Source: Coraliomargarita sp965656715 (GTDB lineage Bacteria > Verrucomicrobiota > Verrucomicrobiia > Opitutales > Coraliomargaritaceae). Taken from it: a stretch of DNA of 64,000 nt. Below are positions 9,272 to 16,497 of this stretch, in pieces. The position numbers were made by a program, and so were the translations under genes. Numbering within the stretch: the stretch's first letter is position 1; each line of letters opens with the position of its first letter. Below the pieces are notes generated by a model. That model searched no databases. It was given only the letters and a program-made list of their open reading frames with translations, and was not told the DNA's origin. The stretch covers positions 1 to 64,000 of the forward strand of contig CBFHLR010000016.1 of NCBI GenBank assembly GCA_965656715.1, written 5' to 3'.

Positions 9272-10195
9272 ATTGTCTGTTGGCTCAGGGACGTCGGCCT
9301 GCTTTTCTGTTTTTTCGGCGACGTCCTCCTCTGCGGGGGCTTCCGGTTCGGCGCGATCGTAGAGTTTGTCGATGATCTGTTCGCGGCAGTAAGTTTGCAG
9401 GCGTAGGATCAAGCCCTCTTGGTTGCTTTGCAGCAAGTGGATCAAGAGCATTAGGATGATGCTGATGAAGAGTGCCACGAGTGTGGAGTTGAAGGCCACG
9501 CCGAGGGCGGTGGTGACGCCGGAGATGTCGCCTTGTAAGGCTTCGTCCGCGCGACGCAGTGCGACGCCGATTCCGCGCACGGTGCCAATGAATCCGATCG
9601 AAGGAATCGCCCAGACCAAATAGCGGAGCATGGAGAGCTCACTTTCTTGTTGTTCGGCGGCGACTTCGAGGCGGCCCATCATGGTATCGGTTGCTTCGGG
9701 GACGCTACCGGTCATGTGATAGCGCTCTAGTCCGCGGGCGATGACGTAGGGCAGGATTTTATTTTTCTGTTCCGGTTCGGCGCCAAGTTTGTCGACTTGT
9801 TTGGAAAGTTCGCTGGCGCGCTGGCGGGAAATATTGTTGGCGCCCTCTAGCAGGTCGATTTCGGGGCGGCTGTCTTCATCGCTTGGTTCGTAACGGTCGA
9901 GCACGCTGGCTTCGCCGGTGACTAGAATGAACTTATAGACGAGAATCATGACGCCCCAGACTAGGAGTGAGAAGCAGATCTGTTGCTCGTAGTCTTTAAG
10001 GATAACGAAGATGCTCGACCAGGTGCCGCCGCCTCCTTCGATCCCGAGTTCGCTGGCGAGGGCGGTTTTATTAGCGGTGGGGCGAATGATGCCCCCATAA
10101 AGAACGCCTACAAAGATAAATGAGGCAATGAGGCCGAGGCTGGAGATGAGACCTTTCACAGTGAAAAGGCCGCGTTCAGGATTACGTAAACTCAT
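9260..10195 (-). CDS. MotA/TolQ/ExbB-type proton channel protein
   Basis: A 311-residue inner-membrane protein with four predicted helices: about 15-37, 72-92, 192-214 and 230-254. The last two carry the family signature: AIPSIGFIGTVRGIGVALRR (196-215), with a threonine in FIGT, and ALGVAFNSTLVALFISI (230-246), with a second polar pair. In characterised TolQ/ExbB/MotA proteins such residues line the proton path. A cytoplasmic loop (about 95-190) separates helices 2 and 3, and the C-terminus is acidic. It heads a minus-strand unit with two VWA proteins whose single helix resembles ExbD. The energy-coupling role is inferred from the family; the output is unknown. Flagellar MotA is less likely because the B-partner lacks an OmpA domain. 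Confidence 0.82.
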   Translation of the reverse strand: MSLRNPERGLFTVKGLISSLGLIASFIFVGVLYGGIIRPTANKTALASELGIEGGGGTWSSIFVILKDYEQQICFSLLVWGVMILVYKFILVTGEASVLDRYEPSDEDSRPEIDLLEGANNISRQRASELSKQVDKLGAEPEQKNKILPYVIARGLERYHMTGSVPEATDTMMGRLEVAAEQQESELSMLRYLVWAIPSIGFIGTVRGIGVALRRADEALQGDISGVTTALGVAFNSTLVALFISIILMLLIHLLQSNQEGLILRLQTYCREQIIDKLYDRAEPEAPAEEDVAEKTEKQADVPEPTDNPQS

Positions 10196-10340
10196 AGGCT
10201 GCGTGGGTGGCTTTGCGGAACTGTCGAAACTGCTCTCATAGCTTCGCTATAATACCTTGGTAGTGATTTTGCGAAAACTATCGCTAATTTTAAAAAATAA
10301 TAAAACAAAATCCCCAATCTCTTGACTCATTATGGATACA

Positions 10341-10374
10341 TCAGGTCGATCAATTTGCGATTGAGGCGACCTGA
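10341..10374 (+). promoter_or_regulatory. Perfect two-step stem-loop in the leader of the glycine-zipper gene
   Basis: TCAGGTCG (10341-10348) pairs with CGACCTGA (10367-10374). Inside it TCAAT (10350-10354) pairs with ATTGA (10360-10364) around a five-base loop. The 13 base pairs are interrupted only by a 1 by 2 internal loop. No U-run follows, so it is not an intrinsic terminator. It lies 47 bases before the ATG and could be a protein-binding palindrome in DNA or an RNA element. Confidence 0.5.
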
Positions 10375-10420
10375 TTCCAGACGTTGCATTTTTTGTTCAA
10401 TTCATTTAGCGTTTCCTACC

Positions 10421-10972
10421 ATGACCAAAACTTCCCTCTTCGCGATTTTCTCTGCCTTAGCGCTTCTTCTCTCCGGTTGTAATACCACTTCGAGTGGCAC
10501 GGGCCAGACCACTGGTGCCATTGGGGGTGCGATCCTTGGTGGTATTGCAGGTGCGCAAATGGGCGATGGTGGCGATGCCAACATTGTCGCAGGTGCAATC
10601 ATTGGGGGTATTCTTGGTGGCTATGCTGGCAATCAATACGACAAGCGCCGCGAGAAGCTGGAAGCTGAAGAGGCGCAACGTCAATACGAGTATGAGCAGG
10701 AGGTTGCAGCTCAAGAGAAGTTGGAGCGTGAGATTGAAGTGCTTGAAAAGCAGCAGGTGCAGGAAGAAATCGCACGCACGGCAACCGACTCGGATGTGGC
10801 CGCAGCCGAACGTGAAGCGGCTCGCTTAGAGGCAGAACTTGCCGCGAAGAAGAAGGCTTATGAAGAGTCCATTGAACGTGCCGAGCGTATTCAAGATGCA
10901 CAAGAGAGAATCGCCCAAGCTCAGAAGGAGCTCGACGAGATGGAAGCGCGCGAGAACGCAGCGAACCAATAG
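10421..10972 (+). CDS. Glycine-zipper lipoprotein with coiled-coil tail
   Basis: A 183-residue predicted lipoprotein. The signal peptide MTKTSLFAIFSALALLLSGC ends in a lipobox with the lipidated cysteine at 20. Residues 29-70 form a glycine-zipper hairpin (GAIGGAILGGIAGAQMGDGG, then IVAGAIIGGILGGYAGNQYD), the type found in outer-membrane lipoproteins of the SlyB/17-kDa antigen class. From about 75 the chain is a charged, uninterrupted coiled coil rich in E, A, K and R. The start at 10421 is supported by the signal peptide; the longer upstream frame has none. It is likely a structural envelope protein and is monocistronic, with a strong stem-loop in its leader. Confidence 0.82.
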   Translation: MTKTSLFAIFSALALLLSGCNTTSSGTGQTTGAIGGAILGGIAGAQMGDGGDANIVAGAIIGGILGGYAGNQYDKRREKLEAEEAQRQYEYEQEVAAQEKLEREIEVLEKQQVQEEIARTATDSDVAAAEREAARLEAELAAKKKAYEESIERAERIQDAQERIAQAQKELDEMEARENAANQ

Positions 10973-10979
10973 TTTTGGT

Positions 10980-11075
10980 AGGGGCGTCTCGCGGATTCGA
11001 CAAGCTCACCGCCCTGAGCCTGCCGAAGGGCCGAGACGACCGCCTGCCCGGCGTAGCCTTGGCGAAGACGGGTTT
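10980..11075. repeat. Dispersed GC-rich repeat with CCTGAGCCTGCCGAAGGG core
   Basis: The block downstream of the lipoprotein contains GACAAGCTCACCGCCCTGAG followed by CCTGCCGAAGGG. I recognise this core as a type of dispersed intergenic sequence widespread in bacteria (usual form CCTGAGCCTGTCGAAGGG). It is flanked by GGCGTCTCG and CGAGACGACC, which are nearly inverse to one another. No coding potential is evident. Confidence 0.5.
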
Positions 11076-11137
11076 GGTAATGGTATTTGAAATTGCTCAT
11101 CTACAAGTTCTTGGTGTTTCGCATTGATCTGGCGAAC

Positions 11138-11158
11138 GGCTGTTTCGGCGAAACAGCC
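11138..11158. repeat. Short perfect palindrome GGCTGTTTC/GAAACAGCC
   Basis: GGCTGTTTC (11138-11146) and GAAACAGCC (11150-11158) form a nine-base-pair stem with a three-base loop GGC. No U-run follows. It sits between a dispersed repeat and a strong terminator in a non-coding interval, and is probably another REP-like unit. Confidence 0.5.
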
Positions 11159-11178
11159 CTACCGCGAATTTCAAAAAA

Positions 11179-11202
11179 GGCGCCCGTTTCATCGCGGGCG
11201 CC
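11179..11202 (-). terminator. Strong hairpin terminator, both strands
   Basis: GGCGCCCG (11179-11186) pairs with CGGGCGCC (11195-11202). On the minus strand the stem is followed by UUUUUU, placing it after the small lipoprotein gene. On the plus strand it is followed by TTTTG and could stop transcription coming from the glycine-zipper gene. It is likely bidirectional. Confidence 0.78.
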
Positions 11203-11230
11203 TTTTGTATGCTAAAGCTGGAGCTCTAGA

Positions 11231-11374
11231 TTACTCTGCTGCTTCTTTGACTGCATCCGCAGCCTCTTCAACAGCTTCCTTGGCTTTGTCTTCATCGCTC
11301 TTTGCGCAACCGGTGGCAAAGCCGCCGAGCATCGCGAAGGATAGTAGCAGGAGGGCGAGTTGTTTCATTTTCAT
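11231..11374 (-). CDS. Small lipoprotein, 47 residues
   Basis: A small predicted lipoprotein. ATG at 11374 is chosen because an AAGGGA ribosome-binding site lies about five bases upstream and because it yields the signal peptide MKMKQLALLLLSFAMLGGFATGC, lipid-cysteine at about 23. A second ATG two codons in is possible. The mature peptide is only about 24 residues, acidic and alanine-rich (AKEAVEEAADAVKEAAE), predicted as one amphipathic helix. It resembles the small entericidin or Lpp-like helical lipoproteins only in general design. It is followed by a strong terminator, so it is its own unit. Confidence 0.65.
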   Translation of the reverse strand: MKMKQLALLLLSFAMLGGFATGCAKSDEDKAKEAVEEAADAVKEAAE

Positions 11375-11577
11375 GATATTCCCTTGGTTATGATATACTC
11401 CCAGAATTGAGAGGGCTTGATCCTGTCTGAAAAAGAAGCTGAATCCAAGCTCATTATAGCTATGCATTACGCGGTAAAAGTAAGAGAAATAGCTCTGATT
11501 AATCAGCCTGAGCGGCTTGGTTGCATTATAGAAATGATTGACGTCGATCGAGTTGGGGGGCATCTCAGCGCGGAATT

Positions 11578-12633
11578 ATGGCAATGACATTGGAAGGCTT
11601 GCGCTTTAGCGCGATTGAGGAACGGCTCGCAGAGGCGGGGGTGAACCCTGTGCATGCAAAGCCCTTGTTCAATGCGGTGCACCGCAAGCTGCTGCGTAAT
11701 GAGCTCGAAACGCAGGATGCGATTTTGCCACCGTTGCAGCGTTGGCTGGGTGCGGAGGATGCGCCGGGCTTTTGCCCTATCGAGCAGGTCGATGAAACTC
11801 CCAGCGGCGATGGCTATACGCATAAGTATTTGCTTAAGCTCGGCGATGGCCGGGAAGTGGAGTCGGTGCAGATGGGCTTCCCAGGACGTTTTACTGCCTG
11901 TCTGAGCAGTCAGGTGGGCTGTGCGATGGGCTGTGTGTTTTGCGCGACTGGGCAGATGGGCTTTTCGCGCAATCTGACTGCGGGCGAGATCGTGGCGCAG
12001 GCCTTGCACGTTGAGCGTCAGTTGCGTGCCAACCATGGAGACCGCTTGCGCAACATTGTGATGATGGGTATGGGCGAGCCCTTGCATAATTTCGAGCCGA
12101 CGATGGATGCCTTGGACATCCTGACGGATACGCGCGGCCTGAATATTGGCCCTGCGCGTGTTGCGATCAGCACGGTGGGCTATGTGCCGGGCATCAAAAA
12201 GTTGATGAATCACCCGAAGCGCTACTCGTTGGCAGTGAGTTTGCATGGGGCCAGCGATGAAGAGCGTGGCAAATTGATCCCCATTAATAAGCGTTGGCCG
12301 CTGGCTGAGTTATTGGACACGTGTCGTGAGTATTCGGCGACTAAGCGTGCACGTGTATTCTTTGCATGGACGCTGATCAAAGGAGTGAACGACAGCGACG
12401 ATCATGCGCAGCGCCTCGCCGATGTGTTGAAGGGGATGGATGCACATGTGAATCTGATTCCTCTCAATCCTACCGAGGATTTCGATGGGCAGGCGCCGGA
12501 CGAAGCGCGCGTGCGTGCCTTCCAGCAAATCATTCAGGGTTCGGGTTTGCCGAGCACGGTGCGTCAGCGTCGTGGCATTGACGTGGCAGCAGGCTGTGGG
12601 CAACTGAAGGCGAAGAAGGTGGCTAGGGTGTAG
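11578..12633 (+). CDS. rlmN: 23S rRNA (adenine-2503-C2) methyltransferase, radical SAM
   Basis: A 351-residue radical SAM enzyme that methylates C2 of A2503 in 23S rRNA and of A37 in some tRNAs. The cluster motif CxxxCxxC is at C115, C119 and C122 (GCAMGCVFCATGQMGF). MGMGEPLHN (about 161-169), the SAM-contacting segment, and VAISTVGYVPGI (about 197-208) are conserved. The methyl-carrying cysteine is C340 in AAGCGQL near the C-terminus. Length and motifs match RlmN rather than Cfr, though Cfr-like relatives cannot be excluded by eye. The stop TAG lies in the first base-pairs of a palindromic repeat. Confidence 0.92.
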   Translation: MAMTLEGLRFSAIEERLAEAGVNPVHAKPLFNAVHRKLLRNELETQDAILPPLQRWLGAEDAPGFCPIEQVDETPSGDGYTHKYLLKLGDGREVESVQMGFPGRFTACLSSQVGCAMGCVFCATGQMGFSRNLTAGEIVAQALHVERQLRANHGDRLRNIVMMGMGEPLHNFEPTMDALDILTDTRGLNIGPARVAISTVGYVPGIKKLMNHPKRYSLAVSLHGASDEERGKLIPINKRWPLAELLDTCREYSATKRARVFFAWTLIKGVNDSDDHAQRLADVLKGMDAHVNLIPLNPTEDFDGQAPDEARVRAFQQIIQGSGLPSTVRQRRGIDVAAGCGQLKAKKVARV

Positions 12634-12692
12634 CTCAGGCGTCTCGCCTGTGTATCCAGATCAAATTACACAGGCAAGATGCCTGTGCTACC
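12630..12692. repeat. Facing pair of GTAGCACAGGC-type repeats between convergent genes
   Basis: The plus-strand arm GTAGCTCAGGCGTCTCGCC (12630-12648) is followed by an inverse copy reading GTAGCACAGGCATCTTGCC on the minus strand (12692-12674). Each arm is itself a small palindrome (CAGGCG/CGCCTG and ACAGGC/GCCTGT). The TAG at the head of each arm serves as the stop codon of the adjacent gene: rlmN on plus, the ABM protein on minus. A third copy is at 44726-44758. The paired arms could also fold as one bidirectional hairpin. Confidence 0.8.
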
Positions 12693-12978
12693 AAATCTGA
12701 GTCATCTCGTTGACCGTGAGCTCTTCCAGGGCGCCTTCGGTCGCAGCGACAAAGTTTTTTAGTTGCTCGTTGTTCATGTGGTCCTGCCATAGTTCTCGTG
12801 TCTGCCAGTTCTCGTAATAGAGAAAGTGGGCCGGGTTTTCGTTGTCCTGATGGAGATCGTAATTGATGCATCCGGCTTCGACACGGGTGGGCTCGATGAG
12901 TTTGAGCAACTCGGCTTTGACCAATTCGACTTGGTCGGCCTTGGCTTTGATGGTGGCAACGATAGTGATTTTAGACAT
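12688..12978 (-). CDS. Antibiotic biosynthesis monooxygenase (ABM) domain protein
   Basis: A 96-residue single-domain dimeric alpha/beta-barrel of the ABM/YgiN type (quinol monooxygenase or heme-degrading relatives). Typical elements are the N-terminal strand MSKITIVATIKAKADQVELV, the loop EAGCINYDLHQDNENPAHFLY and YENWQTRELWQDHMNNEQLK. The segment INYDLHQD with W/H residues matches YgiN-like enzymes. The substrate is unknown. It is 13 bases downstream of the dehydrogenase gene on the same strand, so the two are probably one transcript for quinone or electrophile handling. Its stop lies inside a repeat. Confidence 0.82.
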   Translation of the reverse strand: MSKITIVATIKAKADQVELVKAELLKLIEPTRVEAGCINYDLHQDNENPAHFLYYENWQTRELWQDHMNNEQLKNFVAATEGALEELTVNEMTQIW

Positions 12979-12991
12979 AGCGCGAATTTAA

Positions 12992-14014
12992 TTAGTCTGC
13001 CTGAAACCCTGCCAGCACATTTTTTCCAATGACGCGGCCGCTTTCTTGTTGGGCGTGGGCTTTCTTTAAGCTTTCAGCGCAGAGTGGTCCGAGATGGTTG
13101 GTGACAGTCGATTGGAGTGTGCCAGCGTCGAGTAGTTCGGCGACACGGTTGAGGAGTGTGTGTTGTTGTTTGATGTCCTTGGTATGAAACATTGATCGGG
13201 CGAACATGAATTCCCAGCGCAGGCTGAGCGACTTGAGTTTCAGTGCATTGGCATCGAGTGATTCGGGGTCGTCGATCAGCGCGATTTGGCCGCGTGGTTG
13301 AATCAGTTCAATGATCGCTGGGAAATGACCTTGGGTGCCGTTGAGCGATGCGACATACCTTGGCTCTATGTTGAGTGCCTGGATCTGTTCGACCAATGAT
13401 TCGCGGTGATTGATGACATGGTCGGCACCCATTTTTTGAACCCAGTCGATGGTGTCTGGGCGTGAGGCTGTCGCGATCACGGTCAGGCCGGTCAGTTTTT
13501 TGGCGAGTTGAATCAAGATGGAGCCGACACCACCTGCGCCGCCGATAATCAGAATGGCATCGCCATGCCCCTCGCCCTCTTTGAGGTCGAGTGAGTCAAA
13601 GAGCAGCTCCCATGCGGTGATCGAGGTGAGGGGCATACCTGCGGCTTCCGCAAAGTCGAGCGAGTTAGGCTTTTTGCCTACGATTCGTTCGTCCACTGCG
13701 TGGAACTCGGAATTAGTTCCAGGGCGTGTAATATCGCCCGCATAGTAAACTTCGTCGCCGACTTTGAAGAGACTGACCTCGTTGCCAATCTCGCGGACGA
13801 CGCCAGCGGCATCGTAGCCAATGATCTTGGTGTTGCCGGGCTCAGGGCCCATCTCTGGGCGCGTGCGAACTTTGGTGTCCACGGGGTTTACAGAGATGCC
13901 TTTCACTTCGACCAGTAGGTCGCGTGACCCGAGTTCTGGTTTGGGAGCTTCAAGCTCGATGAGTGAGTCTGGGGCTGTGATGGGGCCGGTTTGTTGGTAT
14001 CCAATCGCTTTCAT
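12992..14014 (-). CDS. Zinc-type alcohol dehydrogenase-like / quinone oxidoreductase (MDR family)
   Basis: A 340-residue medium-chain dehydrogenase/reductase with a GroES-like N-domain (about 1-130) and a Rossmann C-domain. The dinucleotide-binding motif GGAGGVGSILIQLAKKL lies near 158-174, and GISVNPVDTKVRTRP (about 39-53) and IGYDAAGVV (about 65-73) are typical of the zinc-free quinone-oxidoreductase-like subgroup. The catalytic zinc cysteine/histidine set of true alcohol dehydrogenases is not evident. It likely reduces quinones or enones using NADPH. It is coupled with the ABM protein downstream (13-base gap). Confidence 0.87.
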   Translation of the reverse strand: MKAIGYQQTGPITAPDSLIELEAPKPELGSRDLLVEVKGISVNPVDTKVRTRPEMGPEPGNTKIIGYDAAGVVREIGNEVSLFKVGDEVYYAGDITRPGTNSEFHAVDERIVGKKPNSLDFAEAAGMPLTSITAWELLFDSLDLKEGEGHGDAILIIGGAGGVGSILIQLAKKLTGLTVIATASRPDTIDWVQKMGADHVINHRESLVEQIQALNIEPRYVASLNGTQGHFPAIIELIQPRGQIALIDDPESLDANALKLKSLSLRWEFMFARSMFHTKDIKQQHTLLNRVAELLDAGTLQSTVTNHLGPLCAESLKKAHAQQESGRVIGKNVLAGFQAD

Positions 14015-14227
14015 CGGAGGATGTATATACAGTTTTATGAAATACGCACCTGCAGACTGTCATTTTTGTAGATCTGTTGGCTGAAAAACGATTTACAGCT
14101 TTTTTAAAACTGTGATTTGAGCGTATTTCTGAGGTGATTTCGCTGTCAGAGCGCCCGACTTGTATCGCAGGAGTGGGATGGGTCTATTGCCTGTTTATTG
14201 CTGCATTGTCAGCCAGTTCTAGGGATA

Positions 14228-14263
14228 CAAAAAAATCCCGCAAGTCATTGACGTGCGGGATTT
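14228..14263 (-). terminator. Intrinsic terminator of tRNA-Lys
   Basis: AAATCCCGCA (14233-14242) pairs with TGCGGGATTT (14254-14263) around an 11-base loop. On the minus strand the stem runs into a U tract (14228-14235 reversed). It lies 10 bases beyond the tRNA 3' end. Confidence 0.8.
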
Positions 14264-14272
14264 TATAAGAAC

Positions 14273-14348
<76 letters not shown>

Positions 14349-14489
14349 CCGTTCTTGTGAGAAGCGAGAGACCAAAGGCAGCTGTCTGCCCTTTGTCAAG
14401 AACAGGAAATGAAGTTTTATTGATTTTGAACGTCTTTTGTTGGAACAAATCTAAGCCTTCAACGATCTAGTGTATCGAGAACCCTTACC

Positions 14490-15092
14490 ATGACTACAAA
14501 ATCAGAATCCGCACTTCGCGACGAACTCCTTATTCAGCGTATTAAGCAAGGGGAAGCCGCCGCATACAATGATATGATCGACTGCTACTGGGATCGTATT
14601 TTTGCGCGCGTGCACAGTCTGCTTAAGAACAAGCAGGACGCTGAAGAGGTGACTCAAGATGCTTTCATCCGCGCACACCGTGGTCTCGAAAATTTTCGGG
14701 GCGATGCCTCTTTTTCCACATGGCTGTATCAAATCGCAACTAATCTGGCTCATAATCGCTATTGGTATTGGTTCCGCCGCAAGCGTGATCAGTCCATTTC
14801 CCTCGATCAGCCACTGTCTGATGACGGTGACTTGACTCTGGAGAACGTGATGCCGGCTGCGGGTGAATCGCCAGCCGAGGCTGCTGTGACTCAGGAATTC
14901 GTGGATCGGGTGTCTGACTGCATGTCGGGCTTGAACGACAAGCACCGCGAAGTTTTGTTGCTGCGTAATGTGCATAATTTCTCCTACGAGGAAATCGCTC
15001 AGGAATTGGACATCAGCGTCGGCACAGTGAAGAGCCGTATCGCTCGAGCACGCGAGAGTCTGCGTGATTTGATGGGCAGTGATTTTTCATGA
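14490..15092 (+). CDS. ECF-type RNA polymerase sigma factor
   Basis: A 200-residue extracytoplasmic-function sigma factor. Region 2 spans about 25-95, with DAEEVTQDAFIRAHRGLENF (core binding and -10 recognition) and STWLYQIATNLAHNRYWYWFRRKR. Region 4 spans about 135-190, ending EEIAQELDISVGTVKSRIARARESLRDLM, the -35-binding helix-turn-helix. Regions 1.1 and 3 are absent as expected. It overlaps the next gene by ATGA, giving translational coupling with a membrane protein that is likely its anti-sigma factor. The stimulus is unknown. Confidence 0.92.
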   Translation: MTTKSESALRDELLIQRIKQGEAAAYNDMIDCYWDRIFARVHSLLKNKQDAEEVTQDAFIRAHRGLENFRGDASFSTWLYQIATNLAHNRYWYWFRRKRDQSISLDQPLSDDGDLTLENVMPAAGESPAEAAVTQEFVDRVSDCMSGLNDKHREVLLLRNVHNFSYEEIAQELDISVGTVKSRIARARESLRDLMGSDFS

Positions 15093-15772
15093 CCGATGAG
15101 AAATTCAGGGAGCTTGTAAATCTCTATCTCGATAAGGAGATCAACTCCGAAGAGATGGAGTTGTTGCAAGCAACGATCAGCTCCGACGCTGCGCGCCAGC
15201 GGGAGTTTGATACCTCTTGTCGTTTGCACCATGCGATGCGTTCTGCTCTGGAATGCGAAGTCGCTGCGAACGAGAAAGCAAGTCCTTGTCATCGTTCACG
15301 CTGGATCTTGGGGGTCGGCATGGCTGCGAGCTTTGTGCTGGGCGGCATGATGCTGGCTCCGATGTTTACCGATACGAACGGTTTGACTGAAGAGGAAGCG
15401 CAGGATGCGCTGCGGTCGGCGGAGCAGTTGCAACGTCGTCAGCAGCATTTCGAGCGTTACTTGGCGGTGCAGCGTCAACAGGCACAGCAAAGTTGCGGTC
15501 TTGCCGCTAAGTTGCGCTTGCTGGGCTTGGATCCTGCCTTGGTGCCGAGTGATTACGAACTTGAGCCGGTCGACCTCACGGTCAAACGGGTGCATGTCGA
15601 GTGGGTGGGCAATGAGCCACACTGGACGGTCGAGCAGATCCACAGTGTCGGTGGGGACCCGAACTACCCGCATGCGGTGATCCGCATTGAGCGCAGCTCA
15701 ACTGAAATGCCGATTCCGGAATTTCTTCTCGCTGACGATTTTGTCGGCAGTTTCCAGTTTCTTGGAGAGTAG
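15089..15772 (+). CDS. Putative membrane anti-sigma factor
   Basis: A 227-residue protein coupled by a 4-base overlap to the ECF sigma gene, the usual position of an anti-sigma. The N-terminus (1-65) resembles anti-sigma domains (FRELVNLYLDKEINSEEMELLQATISSDAARQREFD), but the HxxxCxxC zinc motif is not seen. One membrane helix lies at about 71-93 (WILGVGMAASFVLGGMM). A coiled-coil-like segment (100-135) and an unassigned C-terminal domain follow. The function is inferred from context and layout. Confidence 0.72.
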   Translation: MTDEKFRELVNLYLDKEINSEEMELLQATISSDAARQREFDTSCRLHHAMRSALECEVAANEKASPCHRSRWILGVGMAASFVLGGMMLAPMFTDTNGLTEEEAQDALRSAEQLQRRQQHFERYLAVQRQQAQQSCGLAAKLRLLGLDPALVPSDYELEPVDLTVKRVHVEWVGNEPHWTVEQIHSVGGDPNYPHAVIRIERSSTEMPIPEFLLADDFVGSFQFLGE

Positions 15773-15777
15773 TTGGC

Positions 15778-16386
15778 CTATGATAGGGCCAAGCGTATGA
15801 GGTCCTCTACGCTGGCATCGGCTGCTGCCTTGCTGCTGGCCTTGCGCACGAGTTTGTCGGCGTCGGCTGGCTTATAACCGAGTGTGATCAAACTGGCGAC
15901 GGCGTCCTGGAAATTACTCGGCGCGGCTGCTGGTGTGCTTGCTGCTGTGGACTCGCTCGTCTCTGTCGGGACGGTGCCTTCGGCGAAGACTTTGTCCTTC
16001 AGCTCGATGACGAGGCGCTCGGCGGTCTTTTTGCCGATGCCGGGGCATTTGGAAAGTAGGGCAATGTCTGAACTGGCAATCGCGCTGCGCAATACATCGA
16101 CCGACATGCGACTCAGGATGCTGATGCCAATTTTCGGGCCGATGCCCGAGACGCGTTCCACGAGTAGGCGGAAGAAGTCGCGATCGGTGCGAGTGGCGAA
16201 GCCGTAGAGTGTGGCGCTATCTTCGCGATAGACGGAATGCACAAACAAGCTGCATTCCTGGCCGATGGCCGGCACGCGTTCGGCCGTCGTTACCGGAATG
16301 TGGACTTCGTAGCCCAAGCCGCCTGCTTCGATCACCACGAGTAGTGGCGTCGATTCAAGCACAGTGCCTTTGATGCGAGCGATCAT
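15778..16386 (-). CDS. ruvA: Holliday junction helicase subunit RuvA
   Basis: A 202-residue DNA-binding subunit that tetramerises on Holliday junctions and recruits the RuvB motor for branch migration. Domain I (1-62) is the OB fold with MIARIKGTV and GGLGYEVHIP. Domain II (about 70-135) has two helix-hairpin-helix motifs, VSGIGPKIGISILS and CPGIGKKTAERLVIELKDK. An Ala/Thr/Ser-rich linker leads to domain III (about 155-202, SLGYKPADADKLVRKA region), which binds RuvB. ruvB and ruvC are not adjacent. An intergenic repeat separates it from dapB upstream. Confidence 0.95.
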   Translation of the reverse strand: MIARIKGTVLESTPLLVVIEAGGLGYEVHIPVTTAERVPAIGQECSLFVHSVYREDSATLYGFATRTDRDFFRLLVERVSGIGPKIGISILSRMSVDVLRSAIASSDIALLSKCPGIGKKTAERLVIELKDKVFAEGTVPTETSESTAASTPAAAPSNFQDAVASLITLGYKPADADKLVRKASSKAAADASVEDLIRLALS

Positions 16387-16396
16387 CTGAGGGAAC

Positions 16397-16490
16397 TCTG
16401 AACGTTGAACATCGAACGTCCAATGGTGAATTGGGGGCTAGCTTGGAGTTGATTCAATGTTCGACGTTCGATGTTGAGCGTTCGACGTTT
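16397..16490. repeat. TTCGAACGTTGAA-type inverted repeat, copy 2
   Basis: The left arm (about 16397-16432, GAACGTTGAACATCGAACGT) pairs with the right arm (about 16449-16490, containing TTCGACGTTCGATGTTGAGC). The centre is GGGGGCTAGCTTGG. It has the same unit vocabulary as 7987-8106. It occupies the whole dapB-ruvA intergenic interval, ending 7 bases before the dapB stop codon. Confidence 0.8.
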
Positions 16491-16497
16491 ACTGACG

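Noticed and set aside
11503..12246. Minus-strand frame over rlmN
   Set aside because: It is antisense to a clear radical SAM gene, with histidine/arginine-rich nonsense composition.
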